Shown: in pieces, positions 1-7,794 of the stretch
Layout: the number at the start of each line of letters is the position of its first letter
Numbering within the stretch: the first letter of the stretch is position 1
From: Chitinophaga dinghuensis
GTDB taxonomy: Bacteria > Bacteroidota > Bacteroidia > Chitinophagales > Chitinophagaceae
Direction of reading: 5' to 3'
Assembly (NCBI RefSeq): GCF_003259435.1
Contig: NZ_QLMA01000006.1
Coordinates: 372,001-436,000, forward strand
Length of the DNA: 64,000 nt
The notes under the pieces: generated by a model
What the model was told of the DNA's origin: nothing
Seen by the model: only the letters and a program-made list of their open reading frames with translations
Databases searched by the model: none
Translations under genes and position numbers: made by a program

Positions 1-23
1 GTAGATAAAAGAGTGCTGTGGGA

Positions 24-311
24 TTAACGGATCATTACTTCCTTTACCACGTTTTCGCCCAGCATTTCGTTTACCAGCTTTATAATTTTGTCTTTAGAAT
101 AAGATAACTCCTGTTTAAGTGGCGCCACACTGGTAGTTATAATGAGCTTACCGTCGATTAATTGAATTCCTGAAGTATATCTTGCAATTGTTTTCCCCAT
201 TATCTGTTCCCAGTTTTCCTGGATACGAACTTCTGTGAGCCTGGGTTTCATTCGGCTCTTATTTAAAAATTCCCGGAGGGCATCTCCTATACTGGTGGTT
301 CCGTGACGCAT
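24..311 (-). CDS. DUF721 (DciA-like) protein
   Basis: This is a 95-residue protein of the DUF721 family, the family that includes the DciA helicase-loading factor. The N-terminal half carries the usual pattern of a short helix (SIGDALREFLNKSRMKPRL) followed by a WEQIMGKTIARYT segment. The second half holds a beta-rich ITTSVAPLKQELSY stretch, as in other members. It lies 20 nt downstream of recF on the same strand, an arrangement common in Bacteroidota, and so is probably co-transcribed with it. The family suggests a role in replication or nucleic-acid binding; whether this short version loads DnaB cannot be told from sequence alone. Confidence 0.85.
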   Translation of the reverse strand: MRHGTTSIGDALREFLNKSRMKPRLTEVRIQENWEQIMGKTIARYTSGIQLIDGKLIITTSVAPLKQELSYSKDKIIKLVNEMLGENVVKEVMIR

Positions 312-331
312 ATCTGCGAAGGTATGAAATT

Positions 332-1411
332 TTAAATGTTAATCAGCTGAATCCTTGTACCTGTGGGCGCAAAAGCCTGGATCAGCCGTTCTGCATGGGT
401 ATCTGTAATAAAAACTTGTCCATAGCTGTCGCTGGCCACTAAAGCAATCAATCGCATTACTCTTTCCTGATCCAGTTTTTCAAACACATCATCCAGTAGT
501 AATAATGGCGGAAAGGCCTTATGTACTTTCAGTACTTCATACTGTGCCAGTTTGAGGGCAAAGAGAAAGCTTTTGCGCTGGCCCTGGGAGGCGCTGGATT
601 TCATTGGATAGTCGTTGAGAAGAAATACGAGATCATCCCTATGAATGCCGGTGCTGGTTCGTTGGATCTGCATATCCTTAAACCGCGCTCCATGTAATTG
701 TTTGGCGAAATCTTCTTCCTGTAAAGTACACTGGTAGCGGATATTTACCACTTCATGGGTGCCGGAAATATAATCGTACAGGCGTTGGACCCTTGGAATG
801 AACGATTGCAGGAATTCTTTTCTGGCGTTGAACACGGGAGTGCCATGTTGTACCAGTTGCATATCAAAAACGTCCAGGAGGTGATCGGCGCGGTTGCCGC
901 CGGCTTCCATATTTTTGAGGAGGGTATTACGTTGGAGTAATATTTTTTGGTAGATAATGAGATGTTCGAGATAGTCTGGGTATATCTGGGAGAGGAGGGT
1001 ATCCATCCATTTACGGCGTTCTTCACTACCACCGGTAATGATTTCCGCATCATCCGGGGCGATCATCACAGCTGGGAACTGGCCGATGTGTCGGGAAAAT
1101 TTCTCGTAGCGGTCATCATTTAGGGAGATTTCCTTCTTTCCTTCCTTCAGTATGCAGGTGATTTTTTCATTGCTGCCGTTTTTTTCCAGGAATCCTTCGA
1201 CCCTGAATCCGTTTGTTTGGTATTGGGTATTCTGGCTTTCCAGGGAGGTGAAATAGCTGCGGGTGAAGCAGAGGTAATAGATGGCATCGAGGAGGTTTGT
1301 CTTCCCGGAGCCATTTTTGCCGGTAATTCCGACGATGCGTTCCTCAAACTTGAACTCGCGCATGGAGTAGTTTTTGAACTGAACCAGTGATATTTTATTT
1401 ATATGCAGCAA
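332..1411 (-). CDS. recF: DNA replication and repair protein RecF
   Basis: RecF is the SMC-like ATPase that, with RecO and RecR, loads RecA at gaps in DNA. The 359-residue length is normal for the family. Walker A is GKNGSGKT at residues 31-38, the ABC-type signature SASQGQRKS lies in the last third, and Walker B is LLLLDDVFEKLD shortly after it. The ATG at 1411 puts the first beta strand (LHINKISLVQFKNY) in the expected place. A TAATTTTG -7 box lies about 30 nt upstream. The gene diverges from pyruvate dehydrogenase E1 alpha and is followed by the DUF721 gene. Confidence 0.96.
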   Translation of the reverse strand: MLHINKISLVQFKNYSMREFKFEERIVGITGKNGSGKTNLLDAIYYLCFTRSYFTSLESQNTQYQTNGFRVEGFLEKNGSNEKITCILKEGKKEISLNDDRYEKFSRHIGQFPAVMIAPDDAEIITGGSEERRKWMDTLLSQIYPDYLEHLIIYQKILLQRNTLLKNMEAGGNRADHLLDVFDMQLVQHGTPVFNARKEFLQSFIPRVQRLYDYISGTHEVVNIRYQCTLQEEDFAKQLHGARFKDMQIQRTSTGIHRDDLVFLLNDYPMKSSASQGQRKSFLFALKLAQYEVLKVHKAFPPLLLLDDVFEKLDQERVMRLIALVASDSYGQVFITDTHAERLIQAFAPTGTRIQLINI

Positions 1412-1441
1412 TGAAAAAAATTATTCGTATTAATTAATATG

Positions 1442-1449
1442 CAAAATTA
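1442..1449 (-). promoter_or_regulatory. Putative -7 box for recF-DUF721
   Basis: Read on the minus strand this is TAATTTTG, a full match to the Bacteroidota -7 consensus TAnnTTTG, 30 nt before the recF ATG. No convincing -33 TTG was found at the usual spacing, so this rests on one element only. Confidence 0.4.
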
Positions 1450-1595
1450 GGATGATTTATAACTGATAAAAAACCGTGTCCTGTGGAGGTCTGTGGGCTT
1501 TTAGCAGCAAGCTAATGCAAAACTCACTGAATTTGATGAATTTGCATAATTTATCAGGAATTGGAATTGATATTTATATTTTACGATTTTCCTGT

Positions 1596-1603
1596 TATAT
1601 TTG
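1596..1603 (+). promoter_or_regulatory. Putative -7 box for pdhA
   Basis: The sequence is TATATTTG, a full match to TAnnTTTG. It overlaps an in-frame TTG at 1601 that extends the downstream reading frame. If the box is used, transcription begins after that TTG, which argues for a start at GTG 1622 or later. The nearest TTG that could act as -33 lies about 26 nt upstream, slightly further than usual. Confidence 0.45.
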
Positions 1604-1621
1604 CGAACAAATTTAGAAAGA

Positions 1622-2632
1622 GTGCAAACTAAAACAGAAGTGAAGACGAAATTCACCAAAGAACAGTATCTGTACTGGTATGAATTGATGCTTTTGCTGC
1701 GTCGTTTTGAAGAAAAGGCGGGCCAATTGTATGGTATGCAGAAGATCCGTGGTTTTTGCCATCTTTACATCGGTCAGGAAGCAATTGCTGCTGGTGCAAT
1801 GACAGCTACAAAGCCGGAAGATAAATTCATTACTGCGTACCGTGATCACGGGTTGGCAATAGCGAAAGGTATTTCAGCGAATGCTTGTATGGCGGAATTA
1901 TATGGTAAGGCGACCGGTTGTTCCAAAGGAAAGGGAGGCAGTATGCACTTTTTCTCTGTGGAGCATAACTTCTTTGGCGGCCACGGTATCGTGGGTGCAC
2001 AGATTGGTACTGGTGCAGGTCTTGCTTTCGCAGAGCAATATAAAGGTACCGACAACGTAGTACTTTGCTACTTCGGGGATGGTGCTGCCCGTCAGGGTAT
2101 ACTGCATGAGACCTTCAATATGGCTATGCTGTGGAAACTGCCGGTAATATTCATTTGTGAGAACAATATGTACGCGATGGGTACTTCAGTAGAACGTACT
2201 TCTAACGTACTGGATATTTATAAACTGGCGAACGCTTATGACATGCCATCCGACACTATCGATGGTATGAGCTGTGAAACAGTGCATGAAGGCGTTTCCA
2301 GAGCTGTGAAGCGTGCCCGTGCAGGCGAAGGCCCAACCTTGCTGGAGATCAAAACTTACCGTTACCGCGGTCACTCTATGTCCGATCCTGCGAAATACCG
2401 TACGAAAGAGGAAGTAGAGGAGTATAAAGAGAAAGATCCTATCAACGAAGTGCTGAAAGTTATTCAGAAGAATAAATGGGCTACTGAAGCTGAAATTGAA
2501 GCTATCAATGAGAAGGTGAAAAAAGAAGTAGAGGATTGCGTAACCTTTGCGGAAGAATCACCTTGGCCTTCTGACGATGAGCTCCTGAAAGACGTTTACG
2601 TGCAGGAGGATTATCCTTTCATCGTTGACTAA
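1622..2632 (+). CDS. pdhA: Pyruvate dehydrogenase E1 component, alpha subunit
   Basis: This is the alpha subunit of the thiamine-diphosphate-dependent E1 of the pyruvate dehydrogenase complex, which decarboxylates pyruvate and passes the acetyl group to lipoyl-E2. The ThDP motif starts at YFGDGAARQG and ends at FICENN, the expected spacing. The conserved TYRYRGHSMSDPAKYR phosphorylation-loop region follows. From GTG 1622 it is 336 residues, usual for PdhA. The frame stays open back to a TTG at 1601, but that codon lies inside a -7 promoter box; GTG 1640 is a further alternative. The beta subunit gene is not adjacent. A perfect 10-bp hairpin follows the stop. Confidence 0.93.
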   Translation: MQTKTEVKTKFTKEQYLYWYELMLLLRRFEEKAGQLYGMQKIRGFCHLYIGQEAIAAGAMTATKPEDKFITAYRDHGLAIAKGISANACMAELYGKATGCSKGKGGSMHFFSVEHNFFGGHGIVGAQIGTGAGLAFAEQYKGTDNVVLCYFGDGAARQGILHETFNMAMLWKLPVIFICENNMYAMGTSVERTSNVLDIYKLANAYDMPSDTIDGMSCETVHEGVSRAVKRARAGEGPTLLEIKTYRYRGHSMSDPAKYRTKEEVEEYKEKDPINEVLKVIQKNKWATEAEIEAINEKVKKEVEDCVTFAEESPWPSDDELLKDVYVQEDYPFIVD

Positions 2633-2650
2633 AAGTCATTATCTTGCATT

Positions 2651-2686
2651 AACAGTCCCTTCGGCATCAAACCCGGAGGGACTGTT
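2651..2686 (+). terminator. Hairpin after pdhA
   Basis: AACAGTCCCT (2651-2660) pairs perfectly with AGGGACTGTT (2677-2686) around a 16-nt loop that can pair further. It sits 18 nt after the pdhA stop. There is no clear T-run downstream, so it could be an mRNA 3' end or a processing structure and need not be a classical intrinsic terminator. Confidence 0.5.
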
Positions 2687-2734
2687 AGTCACTTGCAGCT
2701 ATTCATAAACCAAGCAACTAACATTACACATCAA

Positions 2735-3433
2735 ATGGCAGAAACAAAAAATAAAGCCACTCATCCGCAATCTGAACCTGATTTTGATCTGCAGGCGTCT
2801 ATGCACAGAGCAGAGGATTTCTATACCAAGAATAAAAATATCATCAATATTGCCCTGCTCGCTGTAGTGGTGGGCGTAGGCGGTTTCTTCGCTTACAGCC
2901 GCTTCGTTAAACAGCCTCAGGAGCAGAAAGCCCAGGAAATGATTTTCCAGGCTCAGAACTATTTTGCGGTTGATTCCTTCAAACTGGCATTGAATGGTGA
3001 TGGTAACAACTTCGGTTTTCTGCAGGTAGTTAACAAATACGGTGGCACCAAAGCAGGTAACCTCGCGAAATACAGCGCTGGCGTATGTTATGTACGTCTG
3101 GGCGATTACCAGAAAGGTATCGAAATGCTGAAAGATTTCTCTGCTTCCGATCTGATGCTCCAACCAGAAGCTTATGGTCTGATCGGTGACGCTTACATGG
3201 AACTCAACCAGGTAAATGATGGTATCGAGTACTACAAAAAAGCAGGTCACTATAACAATAACGAACTGACTTCCCCAGTTTACCTGTTCCGTGCTGGTAT
3301 GGCGCTGCAGAAAGCTGGTAAAGACCAGGATGCTATTGCTATCTATAAAGAAATTAAAGAAAAGTATCCAATGAGCGCTGAAGGCAGAGAGATCGACAAA
3401 TATCTCGCTAAACTCGGCGACGTAAGACACTAA
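2735..3433 (+). CDS. Membrane-anchored tetratricopeptide-repeat protein (YfgM-like architecture)
   Basis: The product has 232 residues from ATG 2735; an upstream in-frame TTG at 2693 is unlikely because it falls just after the pdhA hairpin. An acidic, charged N-terminus is followed by a single membrane segment (IINIALLAVVVGVGGFFAY, about residues 37-55). The rest is a helical TPR-like domain with repeats visible at KYSAGVCYVRLGDYQKGIEM, GDAYMELNQVNDGIEYYKKA and GMALQKAGKDQDAIAIYKEI. This resembles YfgM-type ancillary proteins: N-terminus in the cytoplasm and TPR domain outside. A scaffold or chaperone-like role is inferred from architecture only. Confidence 0.8.
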   Translation: MAETKNKATHPQSEPDFDLQASMHRAEDFYTKNKNIINIALLAVVVGVGGFFAYSRFVKQPQEQKAQEMIFQAQNYFAVDSFKLALNGDGNNFGFLQVVNKYGGTKAGNLAKYSAGVCYVRLGDYQKGIEMLKDFSASDLMLQPEAYGLIGDAYMELNQVNDGIEYYKKAGHYNNNELTSPVYLFRAGMALQKAGKDQDAIAIYKEIKEKYPMSAEGREIDKYLAKLGDVRH

Positions 3434-3447
3434 TCGCTATTGACTGG

Positions 3448-3512
3448 CTTTTGGCGCCAGAGTGGAAGATATTGCTGATATTCCGGCGCTGAAAGCTATC
3501 CATCGCCAAAAG
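3448..3512. repeat. Inverted repeat in the ribH leader
   Basis: CTTTTGGCG (3448-3456) and CGCCAAAAG (3504-3512) are perfect 9-bp arms separated by 47 nt. The loop holds further GC-rich inverted pieces (GGCGCC and CCGGCGC). It fills most of the 92-nt gap between the TPR gene and ribH and ends 13 nt before the ribH ATG. It could be a terminator or leader structure; it does not resemble an FMN riboswitch, which is longer and has a conserved core. Confidence 0.4.
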
Positions 3513-3525
3513 AAATTAACAGCAT

Positions 3526-4026
3526 ATGTCTGATAACAATAAGAGCTTATTAAATGATGCTGGCATTCTCAACCTGGAGGATGCCAGTGTTGTTATGATC
3601 AGTACCGAATGGAATGATCGTATCGTGGATGAACTGGCAGCCGGATGTAAAAAATCCCTGGATGCCTATCATGTGACCAAAGTAAACCATATCCAGGTAC
3701 CTGGCGCATTTGAATTGCCTTACGCCTGCAAACAATACTGGGAAGCCACGCAAGGCACTGGTAATCAACCTGGCGCTATTATTGCTTTTGGTTGTGTAAT
3801 TCGTGGTGAAACACCTCATTTTGATTACGTTTGTAAAGCCGTTACGGAAGGAATATTACAATTGAACCTTCAATTACCCGTTCCCGTTATATTTGGCATA
3901 CTAACCGTCGACAATGAACAACAGGCACTGGACCGCCTGGGTGGCGCACATGGTCATAAAGGGGAAGAAGCAGCTATTACTGCCCTGAAAATGATTGCAC
4001 TGCAAAGGTCCCTGGCAAAAAGCTAA
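3526..4026 (+). CDS. ribH: 6,7-dimethyl-8-ribityllumazine synthase
   Basis: This is the penultimate enzyme of riboflavin synthesis, condensing 5-amino-6-ribitylamino-uracil with 3,4-dihydroxy-2-butanone 4-phosphate. The 166-residue protein shows the family landmarks in order: the EWNDRIVDEL substrate segment near residue 28, VPGAFELPYACK, AFGCVIRGETPHFDYV with the catalytic histidine, VIFGILTVDNEQQALDR, and the C-terminal GGAHGHKGEEAA phosphate-binding segment. The LutA-like gene begins 9 nt later, so the two are probably co-transcribed. Other riboflavin genes are not in the window. Confidence 0.96.
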   Translation: MSDNNKSLLNDAGILNLEDASVVMISTEWNDRIVDELAAGCKKSLDAYHVTKVNHIQVPGAFELPYACKQYWEATQGTGNQPGAIIAFGCVIRGETPHFDYVCKAVTEGILQLNLQLPVPVIFGILTVDNEQQALDRLGGAHGHKGEEAAITALKMIALQRSLAKS

Positions 4027-4035
4027 ATTAGAAAG

Positions 4036-4755
4036 ATGAACGTACAGTTATTCATACCTTGTTTCGTAGACCAGCTGTTCCCGGAAACCGCTTTCAATAT
4101 GGTGAAAGTACTGGAAAAACTGGGCTGCAACGTCATGTATAATTCCGATCAAACCTGCTGCGGCCAGCCCGCATTCAATGCAGGTTATCACGATGAATGC
4201 AAGTCGGTTGCCACCAAGTTTGTAAAAGATTTTCATACCTTTGATTACATTGTAGCTCCAAGCGGCTCCTGTTCTGGATTTGTCCGCAACTATTACAGTA
4301 AACTGTTTGATAACTCTGCTGCACATAACGAAGTGAAACTCCTGAAGAAAAACCTCTATGAGTTCACTGAATTTCTGGTAGACGTACTGCATGTTACTGA
4401 TTTGGGAGCTACTCTCAATGGCGTCGGCACCTATCATGATGCCTGTGGCGCTCTTCGGGAATGCGGTATCAAACAAGGGCCCAGGAAACTACTGGAAAAT
4501 GTGAAAGGGCTGGAACTGAGAGAAATGAATGACTGTGAAGTCTGCTGCGGTTTTGGCGGTACTTTCTCTGTAAAATTTGAACCTATCTCCATGGGGATGG
4601 GCGAGCAGAAAGTGAACAACGCTGTTGCCAGCGGAGCAGATTATCTGATTTCTACGGATCTTTCCTGTCTCATGCATCTGGATGGCTACATCCGCAAACA
4701 CGGAACCAATATTAAAATCATGCACATCGCGGATGTACTGGCCAGTGGCTGGTAA
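4036..4755 (+). CDS. LutA/YkgE-type (Fe-S) cysteine-rich oxidoreductase subunit
   Basis: The 239-residue protein is made of two cysteine-rich CCG domains, the layout of LutA, the LldE/YkgE subunit of lactate-utilisation oxidoreductases. The first CCG motif is DQTCCGQPAFNAG near residue 42. The second half has YHDACGALRECG and CEVCCGFGGTFSVKF. These cysteines bind iron-sulfur or act in heterodisulfide-like chemistry. No LutB or LutC partner lies next to it, so the substrate is unknown; lactate is an inference from the family. It lies between ribH (9 nt) and the EVE gene (36 nt). Confidence 0.88.
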   Translation: MNVQLFIPCFVDQLFPETAFNMVKVLEKLGCNVMYNSDQTCCGQPAFNAGYHDECKSVATKFVKDFHTFDYIVAPSGSCSGFVRNYYSKLFDNSAAHNEVKLLKKNLYEFTEFLVDVLHVTDLGATLNGVGTYHDACGALRECGIKQGPRKLLENVKGLELREMNDCEVCCGFGGTFSVKFEPISMGMGEQKVNNAVASGADYLISTDLSCLMHLDGYIRKHGTNIKIMHIADVLASGW

Positions 4756-4791
4756 TCCCGATGTTTGATCCACATCAAAAAGAATTTTACA

Positions 4792-5202
4792 ATGAACTAC
4801 TGGCTGGTGAAGTCTGAGCCTTTTAAATATTCCTGGGACCAGTTTGTAAAAGATAAAGTTACCTTCTGGGACGGAGTGCGTAATTATCAGGCACGTAATA
4901 ACCTGAAAGCTATGAAAAAAGGAGACCAGGTACTGTTTTATCATAGCAATGAAGGACTGGAAGTTGTAGGCATCGCCACTGTAGCGAAAGAATTTTATCA
5001 GGATCCCACCACACCTGATCCTAACTGGGTAGTCGTGGACCTGAAGCCCCTGAAACCATTCAAAAAACCCGTTACCCTGGCTGCCATGAAAGCGGAAAAG
5101 AAACTGGCCAACCTCTCACTTATCCGCCAGGGACGTCTTTCGGTATGTAACGTTACTCCGGAAGAATTCAATGTCATCATGGAAATGGGCGAAATGAAGT
5201 AA
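4792..5202 (+). CDS. EVE-domain protein (thymocyte nuclear protein 1 family)
   Basis: This is a 136-residue stand-alone EVE domain, a PUA-like fold thought to recognise modified bases. Diagnostic segments are MNYWLVKSEPFKYSWDQF at the N-terminus, the WDGVRNYQARNNLK aromatic cage region, KGDQVLFYHSN, GIATVAKEFYQDPT and the C-terminal LIRQGRLSVCNVTPEEF. The ATG at 4792 fits the family N-terminus exactly; an upstream TTG adds nine unrelated residues. The sirtuin gene starts 48 nt downstream. Substrate and role are unknown. Confidence 0.9.
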   Translation: MNYWLVKSEPFKYSWDQFVKDKVTFWDGVRNYQARNNLKAMKKGDQVLFYHSNEGLEVVGIATVAKEFYQDPTTPDPNWVVVDLKPLKPFKKPVTLAAMKAEKKLANLSLIRQGRLSVCNVTPEEFNVIMEMGEMK

Positions 5203-5250
5203 GGGAATAAGGGGTATTGTTTTTTTACCTTAATCCCAAATTACAATTTC

Positions 5251-5952
5251 ATGAAAAAAAGACTGGTAGTGCTGACTGGAGCAGGTATCAGCGCTGAAAG
5301 CGGCCTTCGCACTTTCCGTGACTCAGACGGACTGTGGGAAGGACATGATGTATACGCTGTAGCATCCCCGGATGGATGGCGTAAGGATCCTGGATTAGTC
5401 CTGGATTTCTACAATGTTCGCCGTAAAGATGTAGGCGAAGCTCAACCCAATGCCGCCCATATAGGCCTTGCTAAACTGGAAGAACATTTTGACGTTCGCA
5501 TTATCACGCAGAATATCGATGATCTGCATGAGCGGGCAGGATCTACAAGGGTATTGCATCTCCACGGCGAGATATTTAAAATGCGCAGCGTGAATGATGT
5601 AGATGCGGAGCATGTACTCGACTGCCGCAGCGATATCAAATTGGGGGATCTGGCAGCAGATGGCGCTCAGCTGCGCCCTCACATCGTTTGGTTTGGCGAA
5701 GCCGTACCGATGATTGAACAAGCCCAAAAGGAAGTACTCTGGGCAGATATATTTGTAGTGGTGGGAACATCCTTGAATGTATATCCTGCTGCTGGTTTGA
5801 TCAACTATGTCAAACCTGCTATGCCAAAGTATATCATTGATAAGAAAATACCTGCATTGGATGATTATTATCCTCAGCTGCATAAGATTGAAAGTCCCGC
5901 TACCACTGGTGTGGAGGAACTTACGCGAATGTTGCTAGGAACAAATGCATAA
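5251..5952 (+). CDS. Sir2-family NAD-dependent deacylase (SIRT5/CobB-like), zinc site degenerate
   Basis: The 233-residue sirtuin removes acyl groups from lysine using NAD. It has GAGIS (10-14), the TQNIDDLHERAG NAD segment (Asn88, Asp90) and the catalytic HLHGE histidine (His105). FYNVRR supplies the Tyr54-x-x-Arg57 pair that marks class III desuccinylases and demalonylases. Unusually, the region between His105 and VWFGE has a single cysteine (Cys125) where most sirtuins have four zinc-binding cysteines. It is the last gene of the ribH-lutA-EVE-sirtuin run. Activity on succinyl-lysine is inferred from the Tyr-Arg pair. Confidence 0.9.
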   Translation: MKKRLVVLTGAGISAESGLRTFRDSDGLWEGHDVYAVASPDGWRKDPGLVLDFYNVRRKDVGEAQPNAAHIGLAKLEEHFDVRIITQNIDDLHERAGSTRVLHLHGEIFKMRSVNDVDAEHVLDCRSDIKLGDLAADGAQLRPHIVWFGEAVPMIEQAQKEVLWADIFVVVGTSLNVYPAAGLINYVKPAMPKYIIDKKIPALDDYYPQLHKIESPATTGVEELTRMLLGTNA

Positions 5953-5954
5953 AC

Positions 5955-5981
5955 AAAAAAGCCCTCCCCATCGGGGAGGGC
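5955..5981 (-). terminator. Intrinsic terminator of the saccharopine-dehydrogenase-like gene
   Basis: GCCCTCCCC (5961-5969) pairs with GGGGAGGGC (5973-5981) across a 3-nt loop. On the minus strand the stem is followed directly by six Ts. It lies between two convergent genes and may also stop plus-strand transcription from the sirtuin gene. Confidence 0.85.
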
Positions 5982-6035
5982 ATCACAAAATCCTTTCGCA
6001 CTGCCAGAGCTAATCATAGGAATCAGTGCATTTTG

Positions 6036-7364
6036 CTACTCAAAGCTTTCTTCAAACCGGATATCATATTCTTCCAGTTCTTTCAGTACCGGGTTATATA
6101 CTTCCGGCATTACGGGTATATGTAAGCCTTTCAGCGTAATCTTGTCTTGCAGTATCAATTTTGCCATAATACCTAATGGGAGCCCCACTGTCTTAGCCAT
6201 CGCTGTTCTCACATTATCTTCCCCTTGTACAATCATGTAGGAATGCATGCGGGTGGCCATACTGCGGCGTTCAAACTCAATTTCATGCATCATTACAATC
6301 ATGTCTTTGTCGTGCGGTTCCATTCTCAGTTTATCTTGTACCAGCGCTTCCAGTACACTGGCATTGGTTTGCTCGCCATGATTGATCATATCTCCGTTGA
6401 GCAGCCCTAAATATTTAAGTTGACGGATAACTTTTGATTTACTGCTGACACCCAGATGTTGCGCTACAAATTCTTCATGTGGTTCAGCTGTTTTATTGCC
6501 TTCCAGGTTTTGGGTAGCCCAGTTGAAGTAAGTAAGTTGGTCTGTCTGAATTTTATGGGAATCATCTGTGAGACCCAGTTTTATCAAGGCATTCCAGCCT
6601 TCGCAGAAATCCGGGAATCGGAGAGTGGCTCGCATGAAAGTAGCTATTTCCTGTAGCTTATATATTTCCATATAAGCGAGAGAATCGCGGTTAGGATAAT
6701 AGGCGAGTTTACCTATTCCTGGTACCTGAATGGTTTTGTTATGATCAAATAACTGTTCATAAGAAAGGTCTCTGATTTTACCTTTCTCTTTGTATACTGC
6801 GCCTGTACTGCCCGACAGCACGATGTTACGGGCATTCCAGGATATTTTATACTGCCATGGATTGTCCAGATTATCTGGCGAAATGAGGCCACCACAGTAG
6901 GATTTAAAGGAAAATATCTGGCCGCCTTTTTTCTCGATGCTATGAATGAGTTTCATGGCCGACATATGATCAATCCCTGGGTCGAGGCCCATTTCATACA
7001 TGAACAGGAGTCCGGCCTTTTCAATTTCCTGCTGCATTTTTTTTACTTCCGGATCTATATAAGAGGCGGTGAGGAGGTTTTTGTGAAAATGCAGACAGTC
7101 TTTTGCTACGAGTATATGTAGGGCAGGTGGCAGGAGAGAGATCACAAGGTCGGTTTCCTGGACGAGTTGGTGTCGTGCCGACTGATTTTTTATATCCAGT
7201 TCTACAGGAGTTGCATAGTATGATTTGCCAGTCTTGGACTTGATCAGCATCAGGTCTTGGTCGGCAACCGTCACATGCCACTTTTGTCTGGGGGCATTGG
7301 TGATAAGGAAGTCGATCAGGCTTGTTGCAGATTTTCCTGCGCCAAACAACAAAATATTCTTCAT
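6036..7364 (-). CDS. Saccharopine dehydrogenase-like (reductase) family protein
   Basis: The 442-residue protein has an N-terminal Rossmann fold with FGAGKSATSLIDFL (residues 6-19) as the dinucleotide loop and DLVISLLPPALH, typical of saccharopine dehydrogenase and reductase. The central catalytic domain begins at MYEMGLDPGIDHMSAM and includes the FKSYCGGLISPDNLDNPWQYK segment seen in saccharopine reductases. These enzymes interconvert glutamate plus aminoadipate semialdehyde and saccharopine in lysine metabolism, but many bacterial members act on other substrates. It stands alone, convergent to the sirtuin gene, with its own strong terminator. Confidence 0.88.
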   Translation of the reverse strand: MKNILLFGAGKSATSLIDFLITNAPRQKWHVTVADQDLMLIKSKTGKSYYATPVELDIKNQSARHQLVQETDLVISLLPPALHILVAKDCLHFHKNLLTASYIDPEVKKMQQEIEKAGLLFMYEMGLDPGIDHMSAMKLIHSIEKKGGQIFSFKSYCGGLISPDNLDNPWQYKISWNARNIVLSGSTGAVYKEKGKIRDLSYEQLFDHNKTIQVPGIGKLAYYPNRDSLAYMEIYKLQEIATFMRATLRFPDFCEGWNALIKLGLTDDSHKIQTDQLTYFNWATQNLEGNKTAEPHEEFVAQHLGVSSKSKVIRQLKYLGLLNGDMINHGEQTNASVLEALVQDKLRMEPHDKDMIVMMHEIEFERRSMATRMHSYMIVQGEDNVRTAMAKTVGLPLGIMAKLILQDKITLKGLHIPVMPEVYNPVLKELEEYDIRFEESFE

Positions 7365-7794
7365 GGTGCGCTTTTCTATATGAAAAAGTGATTAAGAATC
7401 AGGGGAATAACAGCGTTTTTGTTATATATGTTCGAAATCTGATGGAAATTCAGATTTATCTATATAAAAAAAATATTATTCCCGAGAGTAGAATATTGAG
7501 TTTCAGAGGGTTAGGAACAAAAAGGAAGTTAATATGGTATTTCTTACATATCAGGGAATTGGGACATATAAAAGATAAAGTAAAATTACATAATTTACGA
7601 TAATAACGATTCAGGGGGTATGATGGTATGCAGGCATGTAGCATTTAAACTATATAATCCAGTTAAAATATCAGGTTTTATCCCTATAGCCAATTGTTAT
7701 TCACATTTTGCTTTTTTTAAGCCTTTATTCGGCCTGAAATCGTTATATTTGCCTCTATTATTTTTCAGCAGAAAAATCTGTAAATCAATACTAA
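7365..7794. other. AT-rich 430-bp divergent intergenic region
   Basis: The region separates the saccharopine-dehydrogenase-like gene from gyrA, which are divergent, and must hold both promoters. It is visibly AT-rich. A 53-codon frame at 7442-7603 has no recognisable features and is not called. Apart from the gyrA -7 box, nothing structured was found. Confidence 0.5.
7744..7751 (+). promoter_or_regulatory. Putative -7 box for gyrA
   Basis: TATATTTG matches the Bacteroidota -7 consensus exactly and lies 43 nt before the gyrA ATG. The same 8-mer occurs before pdhA and before the unknown gene at 29244. No clear -33 TTG at 19-20 nt. Confidence 0.5.

Noticed and set aside
2699..3430. 243-codon antisense frame opposite the membrane TPR gene
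   Set aside because: It mirrors a well-supported TPR protein with signal-anchor and repeats; the antisense product has no recognisable features.
4792..5952. EVE plus Sir2 as an anti-phage system
   Set aside because: Both are stand-alone housekeeping-type proteins in a metabolic run; there is no nuclease, TIR or other effector partner, and the sirtuin is a deacylase type and not an NADase-type defence Sir2.
7442..7603. 53-codon frame upstream of gyrA
   Set aside because: AT-rich and Lys/Ile-rich with no signal peptide, domain or start signal; consistent with chance in non-coding DNA.
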